Source of the DNA: Alteromonas sp. MMG017
GTDB lineage: Bacteria > Pseudomonadota > Gammaproteobacteria > Enterobacterales > Alteromonadaceae
Assembly (NCBI RefSeq): GCF_018100795.1
Contig: NZ_JAGJDY010000016.1
Coordinates: 1 to 64,000 of the forward strand
Reading direction: 5' to 3'
DNA: 64,000 nucleotides
Positions 36,236 through 47,992 of this stretch are shown here, piece after piece. Each line of letters starts with the position of its first letter. Position 1 is the stretch's first letter. The position numbers were made by a program, and so were the translations under genes. The notes under the pieces are model-generated. The model worked only from the letters and a program-made list of their open reading frames with translations. It had not been told where the DNA came from and ran no database searches.

Positions 36236-36915
36236 TGTCTTTTTATCAACAACTGCAAGATAGTACCGAGCAAGCTAGAAGCAATTTTCTACAAGCGCCA
36301 ATAATTCAGCGCTGTTTTAGTGGCGACTTTTCGGTTGATGATTATATCGCTTTCCTGCAGCAGGCCTATCACCACGTGAAATTTACGGTGCCACTACTTA
36401 TGTCAACCGGCGCTAAATTAGGTGACGACAAAGAGTGGCTTCGTGAAGCTATAGGTGAGTACATCGAAGAGGAAATGGGACACCAAGAGTGGATTCTAAA
36501 CGATCTAGCTGCATGTGGAGTAGACAAAGAACAAGCACGTCATGGCCATCCCGCTCCGGCGACCGAGCTTATGGTTGCCTATGCGTTTGACGCAATTGCA
36601 CGTAAAAACCCACTTTATTTCTTTGGAATGGTATTCGTACTTGAAGGCACAAGCATTGCGTTGGCTGATGCTGCGGCTCAACAAATAAAGGATAAGCTAT
36701 CGCTACCAATATCTGCTTTCAGATACCTGACCTCACACGGCAGCCTCGACCAAGAACATATCGTTTTCTTTGAGGGTTTGATGAACAAAATATCAGATCC
36801 CCAAGAGCAAGCCTTGATAATACGTAGCGCCAATATGTTTTATCGCTTATATGGTGATATTTTTCGCGAACTTACCCCTCATCATGGCTTACATCCCATT
36901 GCGCAAATTGCATGA
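36235..36915 (+). CDS. Haem-oxygenase-like diiron oxidase (TenA/UndA-type)
   Basis: 226 residues, all helical. The fold is that of TenA/PqqC and the haem-oxygenase-like diiron oxidases (HDO). Candidate metal ligands are E80-x2-H83 (EEEMGHQEW), E137 (VLEGTS) and D172/H175 (LDQEHIVFFE), which matches the HDO pattern rather than the thiaminase cysteine site. Known HDOs include UndA (fatty acid to terminal alkene), SznF and CADD. With an acyl ligase next door, a fatty-acyl or acyl-amine substrate is a reasonable inference. Confidence 0.85.
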   Translation: MSFYQQLQDSTEQARSNFLQAPIIQRCFSGDFSVDDYIAFLQQAYHHVKFTVPLLMSTGAKLGDDKEWLREAIGEYIEEEMGHQEWILNDLAACGVDKEQARHGHPAPATELMVAYAFDAIARKNPLYFFGMVFVLEGTSIALADAAAQQIKDKLSLPISAFRYLTSHGSLDQEHIVFFEGLMNKISDPQEQALIIRSANMFYRLYGDIFRELTPHHGLHPIAQIA

Positions 36916-36961
36916 TTCGTTCAGCGCGGTTTTAGTTTAGGTTAATTCAAGGCAAATCATT

Positions 36962-37804
36962 ATGAATATTGAATGGCACAATCAAGTGATACTGATCACA
37001 GGTGCAAGTGGTGGCATTGGGCAGGCCTTTGCCAAAGTGCTTGATGAAAAAGGCGCACACCTTATTTTGACTGGCAGAAATGAAGCAAAGTTGAAACAGC
37101 TAAAAAAGTCCCTCAAGCATCATCATACTTTTTTAGCTGCGGATATTTCGCTTCACGAAGGGCGAGAGAAACTTATTCACGCATGTGAGCGACTACCGAT
37201 AAGTATGTTGGTAAACAATGCAGGTACAACTCATGTCGGTGAATTTACAAGTGCGCCAGTGGAGTCAGTGGTAACAACGAATCTATTGTCTCCGATGTTA
37301 CTTACCCAAAGGTTAATTCCATTTTTAGCGTTGCGAGCCAACGCACATGTGGTCAATGTAGGATCTGCATTTGGCAGTATTGGTTTTGCTGCTCACAGCA
37401 CCTATTGCGCGACTAAGTTTGCACTTAAAGGCTGGACCGAATCACTGCATCGTGAATATCACGACAGTAATATTCGGTTTCACTATTTAGCCCCCCGAGC
37501 CACATCTACAGCTATTAATGACGAAAGAGTAGTGGCGCTTAATCAAGCTATGGGCAATCAAATTGATACACCTGACATTGTTGCTCAAGCACTCATTAAA
37601 TTGCTAGAACAAGATAAAGCGCGGCTTAGCATTGGCTTTGCTGAGCGATGCTTTGCCAAATTAAATGCCATTTTTCCAAACGTAGTAGATAAGGCTTTGG
37701 CAAAACAGCTGTCCACTATTAAACGTCACACTTTCAGCAAAAGTGAATCGAACCAGCACATAGATAGTGTCCAACACAATGACTTATCCCACAAGTTGGT
37801 TTAA
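36962..37804 (+). CDS. Short-chain dehydrogenase/reductase
   Basis: 280 residues, classical SDR. TGASGGIG (13-20) binds NAD(P), NNAG follows, and S/YCATK supplies the catalytic tyrosine and lysine (about 148-152). R38 (LTGRNE) favours NADP. The C-terminal tail resembles the DltE/YqjQ-type long-tailed members but has no clear membrane segment. It may reduce a ketone or aldehyde made by the upstream enzymes. It lies 46 nt after the HDO gene and 13 nt before the next, in the same operon. Confidence 0.9.
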   Translation: MNIEWHNQVILITGASGGIGQAFAKVLDEKGAHLILTGRNEAKLKQLKKSLKHHHTFLAADISLHEGREKLIHACERLPISMLVNNAGTTHVGEFTSAPVESVVTTNLLSPMLLTQRLIPFLALRANAHVVNVGSAFGSIGFAAHSTYCATKFALKGWTESLHREYHDSNIRFHYLAPRATSTAINDERVVALNQAMGNQIDTPDIVAQALIKLLEQDKARLSIGFAERCFAKLNAIFPNVVDKALAKQLSTIKRHTFSKSESNQHIDSVQHNDLSHKLV

Positions 37805-37817
37805 TACCGGAGTGATC

Positions 37818-38525
37818 ATGATGAAAAATATAGCCCCCGTAACCCAAGTCGCCTTACTTATATTATCTTTAGGCGTTATGAGTGACACACTTGCACAAGA
37901 TGATGTAAATCAATCCTCAAACGATGCATTAAAATCGTCATTCCAGCAGGCGGTTCAATCTCCGCTTTCCGAGCTTCAACATGAATGGGCGCATATCAAT
38001 TATGCGTTGGCGGACAAGCAAAAAGAAAACGCCTTTTCTCCGCTTATTGAAAAAGCGAAGCTTTTTATTCAGCAAGATCCTAGCAACCCTGAATTGATCA
38101 TTTGGCTGGGAATTATTCAATCAAGCGCAGCAGGGGCTAAAGGTGGATTAGATGCGCTTAGCTACGCTAAAGCCGCGCGTAAGAATTTTGAGCATGCAAT
38201 GCGACTAGATGAAAAAGCCTTGGCAGGGTCGGCCATGACCAGTTTAGGAGTGCTTTATCACAAGTTACCGAGTTGGCCTATTAGTTTTGGGAATGATAAA
38301 AAAGCGAAAAAGCTGTTGGAGCACGCTTTGGAAATAAACCCTGATGGTATTGACCCAAACTATTTCTACGCCGAATTTTTGTATGATAACGGAGAGTACG
38401 ATAAAGCTCGAGCGTATGTAAAAAAAGCGAGTCAAGCCCCTGCTAGAACAGATCGTCCACTTGCCGATTTAGGTAGAAGACAAGAAATTTCTCGACTTGA
38501 AGATAAATTGCTACAAAAGAGTTAA
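37818..38525 (+). CDS. Periplasmic TPR protein
   Basis: 235 residues from the ATGATG start (GGAG 5-8 nt upstream). A signal peptide (MMKNIAPVTQVALLILSLGVMSDTLA) precedes at least three TPR-like units (IQQDPSNPELIIWLGIIQSS, YAKAARKNFEHAMRLDEKALAGSAMTSLG, AKKLLEHALEINPDGIDPNYFYAEFLYDNGEYDKAR). It contains no catalytic motif; likely a scaffold or a transport-linked partner of the pathway. The frame opens 17 codons earlier inside the SDR gene. Last gene of the operon. Confidence 0.8.
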   Translation: MMKNIAPVTQVALLILSLGVMSDTLAQDDVNQSSNDALKSSFQQAVQSPLSELQHEWAHINYALADKQKENAFSPLIEKAKLFIQQDPSNPELIIWLGIIQSSAAGAKGGLDALSYAKAARKNFEHAMRLDEKALAGSAMTSLGVLYHKLPSWPISFGNDKKAKKLLEHALEINPDGIDPNYFYAEFLYDNGEYDKARAYVKKASQAPARTDRPLADLGRRQEISRLEDKLLQKS

Positions 38526-38542
38526 CGTTTCCATTGGCCAAA

Positions 38543-38558
38543 CAACACGGCGAGGGGA
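38543..38558 (+). repeat. Right copy of the 16-bp direct repeat flanking the regulon block
   Basis: CAACACGGCGAGGGGA again, 18 nt after the stop of the TPR gene and in the same orientation as 26627-26642. It marks the right side of the block just before the his terminator. Confidence 0.75.
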
Positions 38559-38604
38559 AATAACTATTGGTACTGTGCTTAGTAGAAAGCGCGGTTGATT
38601 AAAA

Positions 38605-38638
38605 TAAAAAGAGCAAATTACGAGAGTAATTTGCTCTT
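38605..38638. terminator. Bidirectional terminator between the TPR gene and the his operon
   Basis: A 15-bp perfect stem, AAAAGAGCAAATTAC / GTAATTTGCTCTTTT, with loop GAGA. A and T runs on either side let it act in both directions. Confidence 0.85.
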
Positions 38639-38697
38639 TTCTTTAGTGCGTTATATTACAGTACGTCGAACTAAATGAAGGCGGATAGCCTTAACAC

Positions 38698-39311
38698 TTA
38701 TTTTTGACGTTCACGTAATACCGATAAGGCATCATCAAGAGACATATCGCTCGCTTGTAGTAATACTGTTAAGTGATACAGCAAATCAGCAGCTTCGTTT
38801 TTAAGCTCTTCTTTGTCGTGTACCGTAGCAGCAAGTGCGGTTTCCACCCCTTCTTCACCCACTTTTTGTGCAATACGCTTAATGCCTTTATTGTACAAAC
38901 TGGCGGTGTAGCTGCTTTTCGGATCTGCGCCTTTTCGGGCAGCTAATAAGCGCTCTAAATCAGCTAGAAAAGTAAAGCTAGGGGTATTACCTTCAAACCA
39001 GCAGCTTTCAACGCCTGTGTGGCACGTTGGGCCATTAGGGGTGGCTAGTACTAATAGCGAGTCGAAATCGCAATCAGCGGCTACGCTCACCAAATCTAAC
39101 GTATTGCCTGATGTTTCACCTTTTTGCCACAAACGTAGCTTAGAGCGACTGAAAAAGGTGACTTTACCACTTTCTAATGTAGTAGCTAGGGCGTCTTGGT
39201 TCATGTAACCCTGCATCAGTACTTTGCCTGAAAGGGCATCCTGTACAATGGCGGGAAGCAAGTTGTCCATTTTTTCCCATGCTAGGGTATTACTATTTTC
39301 GGTAGTGACAA

Positions 39312-39315
<4 letters not shown>
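38698..39315 (-). CDS. hisI: HisIE: phosphoribosyl-AMP cyclohydrolase / phosphoribosyl-ATP pyrophosphatase
   Basis: 205 residues, a fusion of two steps of histidine synthesis. The HisI domain (about 1-115) has [28 protein letters not shown] and [10 protein letters not shown] zinc ligands. The HisE domain (about 120-205) has [23 protein letters not shown] and [10 protein letters not shown]. It is the last gene of the operon; its start overlaps the hisF stop by 4 nt. Confidence 0.97.
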
Positions 39316-41483
<2,168 letters not shown>

Positions 41484-41484
<1 letters not shown>

Positions 41485-42554
41485 TAAAGCGCTCCTTTAC
41501 TGCTAGGTAATGCATCGCCTTGTCGCGTAATGGCTTGACGTAACGCACGGCCAAATACTTTGAATAAACTTTCTACCTGGTGGTGAGCATTCCCTTCGCT
41601 GGTGGAAAGATGAAGCGACAGCCCCATGCTTTGCGCCAATGAGTAGAAAAAATGCGGCACCATTTCAGTGGCCATTTCGCCCACTTGGTCGCGACTAAAA
41701 TCGGCCTCGAATTTAAGGTGAGGGCGGTTTGAGATATCCATGATACATTCAGCGCGGCACTCATCCATAGGCAGAGCAAAGCCAAAACGGCCAATACCAC
41801 GTTTATCACCTAGGGCTTTCTTAAGGGCTTCACCTAATGCCAGTGCGGTGTCTTCCACACTGTGGTGGTCATCTATGTGCAAATCGCCATCTACGGTTAC
41901 GTTTAATTCAAAGCCACCGTGGGTCGCAATTTGGTCTAGCATGTGATCGAAGAAACCTAAGCCAGTGTGAATGTGTGACTTTTCGGTAGAGTCTAAATCT
42001 ACGCGCACTTTAATATCGGTTTCCGAGGTAGTGCGGATAACTTCAGCAATACGTGAAGACGACAATAAGGTTTTTTGAATGTGATCCCAGTTCAAGGTTT
42101 CAGGGTTATATTGCAACCCTTTAATACCCATGTTCTCGGCAAGTTGCATGTCAGTCATGCGATCGCCAATAACGTATGAACGAGTGAAATCCACTTTACC
42201 TTGTTGAAGGTAGTCTTTTACTAGCCCTAATTTAGGCTTACGGCACGTGCAGTTATCTTCTTCAAAATGCGGGCAAATAAGCACGTCGTCAAACGTAATG
42301 CCTTGGCTTTTGAATATGGCCATCATAGCATTGTGAGGCGCATCAAAATCTGCCTGAGGAAAGCTATCTGTGCCTAAACCGTCTTGGTTGGTGACCATCA
42401 CAAACTTAAAGCCTGCTGCTTTTAGTTTTAATAGCACAGGAATAACATTTGGCTCGAAAACCAGCTTCTCTAAACTGTCTAGCTGTTTATCTACTGGCGG
42501 CTCTTCTACTAACGTGCCGTCGCGGTCGATAAATAAAATGGCTTGCTGACTCAT
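41484..42554 (-). CDS. hisB: HisB: histidinol phosphatase / imidazole glycerol phosphate dehydratase
   Basis: 356 residues, the gammaproteobacterial fusion. The N-terminal HAD phosphatase (about 1-165) has [18 protein letters not shown], the zinc loop [14 protein letters not shown] and GDRMTD. The IGPD domain has [31 protein letters not shown] and [10 protein letters not shown] manganese ligands. Overlaps hisC by 4 nt. Confidence 0.97.
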
Positions 42555-43627
42555 GCCGCTAGCTCCTTTTTAAATTCGTTGATCAGTTGCAATAAACGCT
42601 GGTTTTGTTCTTCAGTACCAATGCTTACTCGCAAGCAATTTGTAAGGTTAAGCTGTTTAGATTGGTCGCGTATTAATAACCCTTTGCTCACTAAATATTG
42701 CATGAGTTCGCTGGCTTTCTCGTAGCGAAATAGCACAAAGTTAGCTTTTCTATCGCCTACTAATTCAAAGCCGTCGATATCAGCAAGGGCCGCTGCCAAT
42801 AGGTCTTTTTCTCTATTAATGGTATCTACCTGCAACTGAATTAATGTCAGTGAATCAGTAGATAACGCTTGTGCAGCAATTTGTGCAACAGGCTCAGCAA
42901 TAGGATAAGGTGCAATCACTTTTAGTAGCGCTTGAATAACCGGCGCTTGGGCTAACGTGAACCCGCAGCGAAGTCCAGCTAGCGCAAAGGCTTTTGAAAG
43001 CGTACGCAATACTACTAGGTTAGGGTAATCCGCTATTTCATTTGCCCACGTATTATCAGCGTCAAACTCAATATAGGCTTCGTCTACCACCACTAAAGCT
43101 TTGTCGGTAAAGTGTGTGAGGACCTTACGAATGTCTTCTCTGGCAACCTGTGTACCCGTTGGGTTGTTCGGTGCACAAATAAAGATAACATTAGTGTTAT
43201 CAATTGCGCATACACCATCAACGTCTAGGCTAAAATCGCTGTTAAGTGGTACCGTAGTAATACCGACATCACAGGTTTCTGCGCTAATTGCGTACATGCC
43301 GTAGGTAGGCGGGCAAATCACTATATTATCTTTGCCTGGGGTGCAGAAAGTACGAATTAGTAACTCAATACCTTCGTCTGCACCACGGGTAACAATCAAT
43401 TGTGAAGTATCGATGCCTGCGTAAGCTGCATAGCTTTCTACTACCGATGAAGGCTGACATGACGGGTAACGATTAAAGTTACTTGCATCTATATCATACT
43501 CATTGGCATAGGGTGATTCGTTTGCATTTAGCCAATCTTGGCCGCCTGAATATAAACGCCTTGCCGACTCGTAGGGCTTCAATGGCACCAAGTTATCGTT
43601 AATGAGATTATTGATAAGAGTAGACAT
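42551..43627 (-). CDS. hisC: Histidinol-phosphate aminotransferase
   Basis: 358 residues, fold-type I PLP enzyme. [42 protein letters not shown] and the PLP lysine in [16 protein letters not shown] are all present. Its ATG shares one base with the hisD stop codon. Confidence 0.97.
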   Translation of the reverse strand: MSTLINNLINDNLVPLKPYESARRLYSGGQDWLNANESPYANEYDIDASNFNRYPSCQPSSVVESYAAYAGIDTSQLIVTRGADEGIELLIRTFCTPGKDNIVICPPTYGMYAISAETCDVGITTVPLNSDFSLDVDGVCAIDNTNVIFICAPNNPTGTQVAREDIRKVLTHFTDKALVVVDEAYIEFDADNTWANEIADYPNLVVLRTLSKAFALAGLRCGFTLAQAPVIQALLKVIAPYPIAEPVAQIAAQALSTDSLTLIQLQVDTINREKDLLAAALADIDGFELVGDRKANFVLFRYEKASELMQYLVSKGLLIRDQSKQLNLTNCLRVSIGTEEQNQRLLQLINEFKKELAA

Positions 43628-44958
43628 TATGAATCTCCCTTATCGCTAACGTTTGCTTGTTTTTGCATACCTAATTTTTGCATACGCAGTGCTACGGCTT
43701 GTTCGTGAGCATCTAGGCCTTCAGCGCTGGCTAAGGCCATAATAGCGGGGCCTAAATTGCGCATGCCATCGGCTGATAATTCTTGAATGGTGTAACGGCG
43801 CATAAAGTCGAGCAAACCCAAGCTAGAATAGTTCTTCGCATAACCGTAAGTAGGTAATACGTGGTTTGTACCCGAGGCATAATCACCGGCTGATTCGGGT
43901 GACCAAGGGCCTAAGAATATTGAACCTGCGTATTTGATTTTCGGCAGTAAGCTGCGAGCATCTTCAATTTGTACAATTAAGTGTTCAGGCGCATAGGCAT
44001 TGCTTACTAAAATGGCGTCGTCTACTGAGTCAGCCAAAATATAGCGGGCATTCTCCATTGCAGGGCGAGCAATATCGGCACGTGAAAGCGTAGACAATTG
44101 ACGTTCAACCGCTGCTTTTGCTGCCTCAATTAACGTTTCGCTGTTAGACACTAAAATGGCTTGAGAATCTGGGCCATGCTCTGCTTGAGAAAGTAAATCT
44201 GAGGCAACAAATTCAGCATCGGCAAATTCATCTGCTAATACCAATACTTCAGATGGGCCTGCTGGCATATCAATTGCCGCACCATCAGCACGTAAACTAA
44301 CCTGCTGTTTGGCTTCAGTTACAAAACTATTACCTGGGCCAAATATTTTATCGACTTGCGGTATAGAGTCTGTACCTAGTGCCATGGCTGCAATGGCCTG
44401 TGCACCGCCACAAAGATATATGGCTTCAATGCCGCATTTTCTTGCGGCATACGCAATTTCAGGGGCAATTAAGCCTTGCTGGTTTGGTGGCGTACAAAGC
44501 AGTTTGTTTTCACAACCTGCTACTAGCGCAGGCACACCTAACATCAATACCGTAGAAGGCAAAGGAGCACTGCCACCTGGAATATACAAACCTACTGCAT
44601 CTAGCGGCGTGAAGCGCAATTCGCAGTTCACACCAGGTGTAGTAGTTAGGGCAATATCACTTGGCAACTGCGCATCGTGAAACGCTTTAATATTGTTAAA
44701 TGCAATATCAATTGCGCCAGCTACTTCTGCGGTAACCGAGCTTGCTAACGTGTCGATGTTTTCTTGCGATAACACCAGCGATTGCAAATCAGGGCAATCA
44801 AACTTACGAGTAAAGTTGATAACGGCTGCATCGCCTTCACTTTCTACGTTAGCGATAATCTCGCCCACGGTTTGTTTTAACTGTTGGCTATTGGCCATAG
44901 CCGGGCGCGAAAGCGCTGTTTTTTTCTCAAGCTTTGATAGAGATGACCAGATAATCAT
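43627..44958 (-). CDS. hisD: Histidinol dehydrogenase
   Basis: 443 residues. Catalyses the last two oxidations to histidine. YIPGGSAPLPSTVLMLGVPA, KIFGPGNSFVTEAKQ, IDMPAGPSEVLVLAD, SQAEHGPDSQA and APEHL (zinc and catalytic residues) are intact. Confidence 0.97.
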   Translation of the reverse strand: MIIWSSLSKLEKKTALSRPAMANSQQLKQTVGEIIANVESEGDAAVINFTRKFDCPDLQSLVLSQENIDTLASSVTAEVAGAIDIAFNNIKAFHDAQLPSDIALTTTPGVNCELRFTPLDAVGLYIPGGSAPLPSTVLMLGVPALVAGCENKLLCTPPNQQGLIAPEIAYAARKCGIEAIYLCGGAQAIAAMALGTDSIPQVDKIFGPGNSFVTEAKQQVSLRADGAAIDMPAGPSEVLVLADEFADAEFVASDLLSQAEHGPDSQAILVSNSETLIEAAKAAVERQLSTLSRADIARPAMENARYILADSVDDAILVSNAYAPEHLIVQIEDARSLLPKIKYAGSIFLGPWSPESAGDYASGTNHVLPTYGYAKNYSSLGLLDFMRRYTIQELSADGMRNLGPAIMALASAEGLDAHEQAVALRMQKLGMQKQANVSDKGDS

Positions 44959-44971
44959 AATCTTTTGCCTT

Positions 44972-45874
44972 TTAGCCCATCATTTTTTCGATAGGCATTA
45001 CTAATATTGAAGAGCAGCCTAGTGCTTTTAGTTTTTCCATCGTTTCCCAAAATAGGGTCTCAGTAGAAACAACATGAATAGCGACATGCTCTTCATTGCC
45101 AGACAAAGGCAATACAGTTGGGTTTTCCGCGCCCGGTAACAAGCTTTTCACTTGTTCTAGGTAAGCTTTTGGTGCGTGAAGCATGATGTACTTGCTTTCT
45201 TTCGCTAGCAATACACCGTCGACACGAGGCATTAGTCGGTTGATAAGGGTTTGCTTTTCATCGCTCATGTTGCCGTCGGCGCGTTGAATTAACACTGCTT
45301 TAGAGCGGAAGATGACATCTTCTTCAACCAAGCCGTTAGCTTCAAGAGTTGCGCCTGTGGATACCAAATCACAAATTGCATCGGCAACACCTGCGCGCGG
45401 TGCAACTTCAACTGAACCAGTAAGCATGACTGCTTTGGCGTTAATTTTTTGCTCTGCAAAATAACGCTCTAAAAGGAATGGGTAAGTGGTAGCCACTTTC
45501 TTGCCTTCCAAAGACTGAATGTTGGTGTAATCCATTTCAGTAGGAACGGCGATAGACAAGCGACAACCGCCGTAGTCTAAACGACGCAATACTTCATAAT
45601 CAGAAGGCTTGTTAGCCGCTTTGCGTTCTAACATTTTTTCTTCAAGCTCGTTTTCGCCAATGAAGCCAAGGTCGGCTACGCCGTCCATCACTAATCCTGG
45701 AATGTCGTCATCGCGAACACGTAACAAATCGATAGGCTCGTTGGTAGAATGCGCAATCAGCAGGCGATCACGAATGTTCAATTTTATGCCAATAGCCTTA
45801 AGTAGTGCGATGCTGTCATCGCTTAAACGGCCTGATTTCTGTATGGCAATTCGAAGTCTTTTGCTGTTACTCAT
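44972..45874 (-). CDS. hisG: ATP phosphoribosyltransferase, long form
   Basis: 300 residues, the long homohexameric form with a C-terminal regulatory domain (about 225-300, [13 protein letters not shown]), so no HisZ is needed. [20 protein letters not shown] and the PRPP motif [18 protein letters not shown] are present. First structural gene, with an AAGGAA site. Expect feedback inhibition by histidine, plus attenuation upstream. Confidence 0.97.
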   Translation of the reverse strand: MSNSKRLRIAIQKSGRLSDDSIALLKAIGIKLNIRDRLLIAHSTNEPIDLLRVRDDDIPGLVMDGVADLGFIGENELEEKMLERKAANKPSDYEVLRRLDYGGCRLSIAVPTEMDYTNIQSLEGKKVATTYPFLLERYFAEQKINAKAVMLTGSVEVAPRAGVADAICDLVSTGATLEANGLVEEDVIFRSKAVLIQRADGNMSDEKQTLINRLMPRVDGVLLAKESKYIMLHAPKAYLEQVKSLLPGAENPTVLPLSGNEEHVAIHVVSTETLFWETMEKLKALGCSSILVMPIEKMMG

Positions 45875-45933
45875 TGAAACGTTCCTTACACGTTGTACTA
45901 CTTTTTACTGTCTTAACGATTACGCCTAAAACG

Positions 45934-45962
45934 AAAAACCCCCGGAAGTTTCCTTCCGGGGG
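45934..45962 (-). terminator. Attenuator terminator of the his operon
   Basis: Read on the minus strand: CCCCCGGAAG GAAA CTTCCGGGGG followed by TTTTT. It lies between the leader peptide (66 nt beyond its stop) and hisG (60 nt before its start), the classical position for translation-coupled attenuation. Confidence 0.92.
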
Positions 45963-46027
45963 TCGAGAATTTTTTCTATCTGCGCCACTGAAAGGAATAA
46001 TAGACCTTCCAGCACGAACCTGAAAGG

Positions 46028-46072
46028 CTATGCTTTATGATGGTGGTGATGTTTTACAGCGCAGTTAATCAT
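46028..46072 (-). CDS. hisL: his operon leader peptide
   Basis: A 14-codon frame, MINCAVKHHHHHKA, with five consecutive histidine codons ahead of the attenuator. Ribosome stalling at these codons when charged tRNA-His is scarce would disrupt the terminator. It is the same logic as enterobacterial HisL, with a run of five rather than seven histidines. Confidence 0.9.
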   Translation of the reverse strand: MINCAVKHHHHHKA

Positions 46073-46283
46073 TTAATTTATTTAAACCTATTTTTGAACG
46101 GCTGAAACATTAACGGTTTGCCCCTACATTTGCAAGGCGAAAGTGAACTCTTTTTGCAGTTTCAGTCTAAATTAATATGTATATAGTAAAACTTTTTGAT
46201 CTGAGCCAATGTGATCGTTTTCCCTATTAGTTAATGTACGGGATGAAATATCACAGAATTGACCCTAACGGGTTGGGGTAGCC

Positions 46284-46709
46284 ATGAGTAATGACCTAAT
46301 TTTTTCCATTTTACCGCGCAACACCAAAGTGCCCATCGAAACTGATAACCGGGTAAAAAAAGTGGCGCGCAGCGAAAAGTCAGAAGCGCTCAATCAAGAT
46401 GAAAAAGAGCAGCACGATGAAGTGCATATCGTTGATGAAATGGAACAGCGTGAACGGCACGAGCAAAACAACGAAAAGAATGAACACCCGAGCGAACAAG
46501 AGAGTCGCCAACAAGGGGATCGTCAACAAGAGAGTCTTCAACAAGAAGACAGTCAAGCTAATACACAAGAACTCAAGCAAAAAAACAAGCAAGACGACAA
46601 ATCAATAGGGCAGCAATTGGGCGAAACTGAAAGCCGCGAATTAAATACCGCAGATGCAACGGGCACTAAATTACCGCGGGGCATTAAGCATGTGGATATT
46701 ACTATTTAA
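46284..46709 (+). CDS. Hydrophilic Gln/Glu-rich protein of unknown function
   Basis: 141 residues, strongly charged and probably disordered in the middle (about 45-125, rich in Q, E, K, N, with repeated RQQ/LQQE). The ends look more constrained: MSNDLIFSILPRNTKVPI at the start and LPRGIKHVDITI at the end. No signal peptide. GGGGTA precedes the ATG. Function unknown; it faces away from the his operon. Confidence 0.55.
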   Translation: MSNDLIFSILPRNTKVPIETDNRVKKVARSEKSEALNQDEKEQHDEVHIVDEMEQRERHEQNNEKNEHPSEQESRQQGDRQQESLQQEDSQANTQELKQKNKQDDKSIGQQLGETESRELNTADATGTKLPRGIKHVDITI

Positions 46710-46802
46710 CTGTGCAAGTGGCTTTCGGGTTCCTTCCCGTTACTTCTTATATGTTGCCTCAAAGTAACTCTGCAGAACAAAATTACATTCAGTAAACTTA
46801 TA

Positions 46803-46934
46803 TTATTTTCTGCCGCTGCTTTTAATTGCGCGCTTTAGTTCAGTTGGCAGTAAAAACGCATAACTGATAAACATAAGCGCAATACCCGTAACGATAAATA
46901 AATCATCTGCATTTAAAGAAAGTAGCGTTGTCAT
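46803..46934 (-). CDS. Small membrane protein (43 residues)
   Basis: A 43-codon frame, MTTLLSLNADDLFIVTGIAL...FLLPTELKRAIKSSGRK: one hydrophobic helix (about 12-30) and a basic tail, typical of short inner-membrane proteins. An AGGT lies 7 nt before the ATG. No family recognised. It occupies most of an otherwise empty 350-nt gap. Confidence 0.5.
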   Translation of the reverse strand: MTTLLSLNADDLFIVTGIALMFISYAFLLPTELKRAIKSSGRK

Positions 46935-47062
46935 AGTAATACCTATAAGCGTTGAGAAGGAATGTCATAATTCACAACCAAATATTATCATTTCGGTGGC
47001 TACAAAATAGGGGCTGGGCACTCAACTTTAGTTTAAAAATCAAGCGTTTTTAGACTAATTGA

Positions 47063-47356
47063 TTAATCGCAGGTTATTGGAGGTAAGCGAGGTGGTTGAG
47101 GTGGTAATTTTACGTCGTCACTAAGCAGTAAATCTAGAGCAAGGTTAACTTTCCCATTAGAACCCTTATATCGATCTGGATCGTCGGTCTCTAAAAATAA
47201 GTCGTTCTCATATACTTGCTCATCAACAACCTGTTGACGCATTTCAAAGACTCGCGCTGAGCAATCATCCATGTCATTAATTGAATGACAGCCGCTAGAT
47301 AGCAGGCTGAACCCGGCAAGCACAAACAAATGAGAGCTTTTTGAACGCTTCTTCAT
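47063..47356 (-). CDS. Small predicted lipoprotein
   Basis: 97 residues with a lipobox (FSLLSSGCHS, Cys near 23), so an outer- or inner-membrane lipoprotein. The mature part has two further cysteines (C32 and the C next to the C-terminus) and a proline-rich end, PPQPPRLPPITCD. No domain recognised. Single gene. Confidence 0.6.
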   Translation of the reverse strand: MKKRSKSSHLFVLAGFSLLSSGCHSINDMDDCSARVFEMRQQVVDEQVYENDLFLETDDPDRYKGSNGKVNLALDLLLSDDVKLPPQPPRLPPITCD

Positions 47357-47453
47357 AAAATACCATTCCCTTTTTTATGTAACCTTTAACTTCTAGGTTT
47401 GTACACAATTTACTTAATAGCGAACTTGAACATTAAGAAAGCTTCTTAAATCC

Positions 47454-47948
47454 CTAATTGTGAAGGCTCAACTGCCAATACCCAACATCTAACCATTCAC
47501 CAAATTTAAACCCGACCTTAGGGAAATGTGCCACTTTTTTCATACCTAATTTTTCGTGTAAACCAACGCTGGCTGAGTTAGGTAACGTTATACCACCGAT
47601 TACACTGTTGATGCCCAGAAGTTTGAGTTTATCTAAAAGTACTTCATATAGTTCAGTGCCTAACCCTTTTCCTTGGGCTTCGTTAGAAAGGTAAATCGTA
47701 GACTCTACAGAAAAACGATAAGCCGTCCTTTCTTTCCATTTAGTTGCATATGCATACCCTATAACTGCTTCGTCTTCGACTGCAACTATCCATGGTAAGG
47801 TAGATTCTGACACTTTCCTTAATCTCTTAGACATTTCTTCGCTTGAAACTTCAGTTTCTTCGAAAGTTATACAGGTATTAGCAACATAGAAATTATAGAT
47901 TTCAGCTATTTTGGGCGAGTCTTCTAAAACAGCATCTCTAATAATCAT
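47454..47948 (-). CDS. GNAT acetyltransferase, phosphinothricin/MddA-like
   Basis: 164 residues. The whole length follows the phosphinothricin/L-amino-acid N-acetyltransferase group: IRDAVLEDSPKIAEIYNFYV, TCITFEETEVS, the acetyl-CoA loop SNEAQGKGLGTELY, LPNSASVGLHEKLGM and VGFKFGEWLDVGYWQL. In many bacteria these acetylate methionine sulfoximine or sulfone; natural substrate here unknown. Confidence 0.9.
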   Translation of the reverse strand: MIIRDAVLEDSPKIAEIYNFYVANTCITFEETEVSSEEMSKRLRKVSESTLPWIVAVEDEAVIGYAYATKWKERTAYRFSVESTIYLSNEAQGKGLGTELYEVLLDKLKLLGINSVIGGITLPNSASVGLHEKLGMKKVAHFPKVGFKFGEWLDVGYWQLSLHN

Positions 47949-47992
47949 GAAGTCTCCAAGCAGTAAAAGAACAACAATAGGGCGTATTTCAC

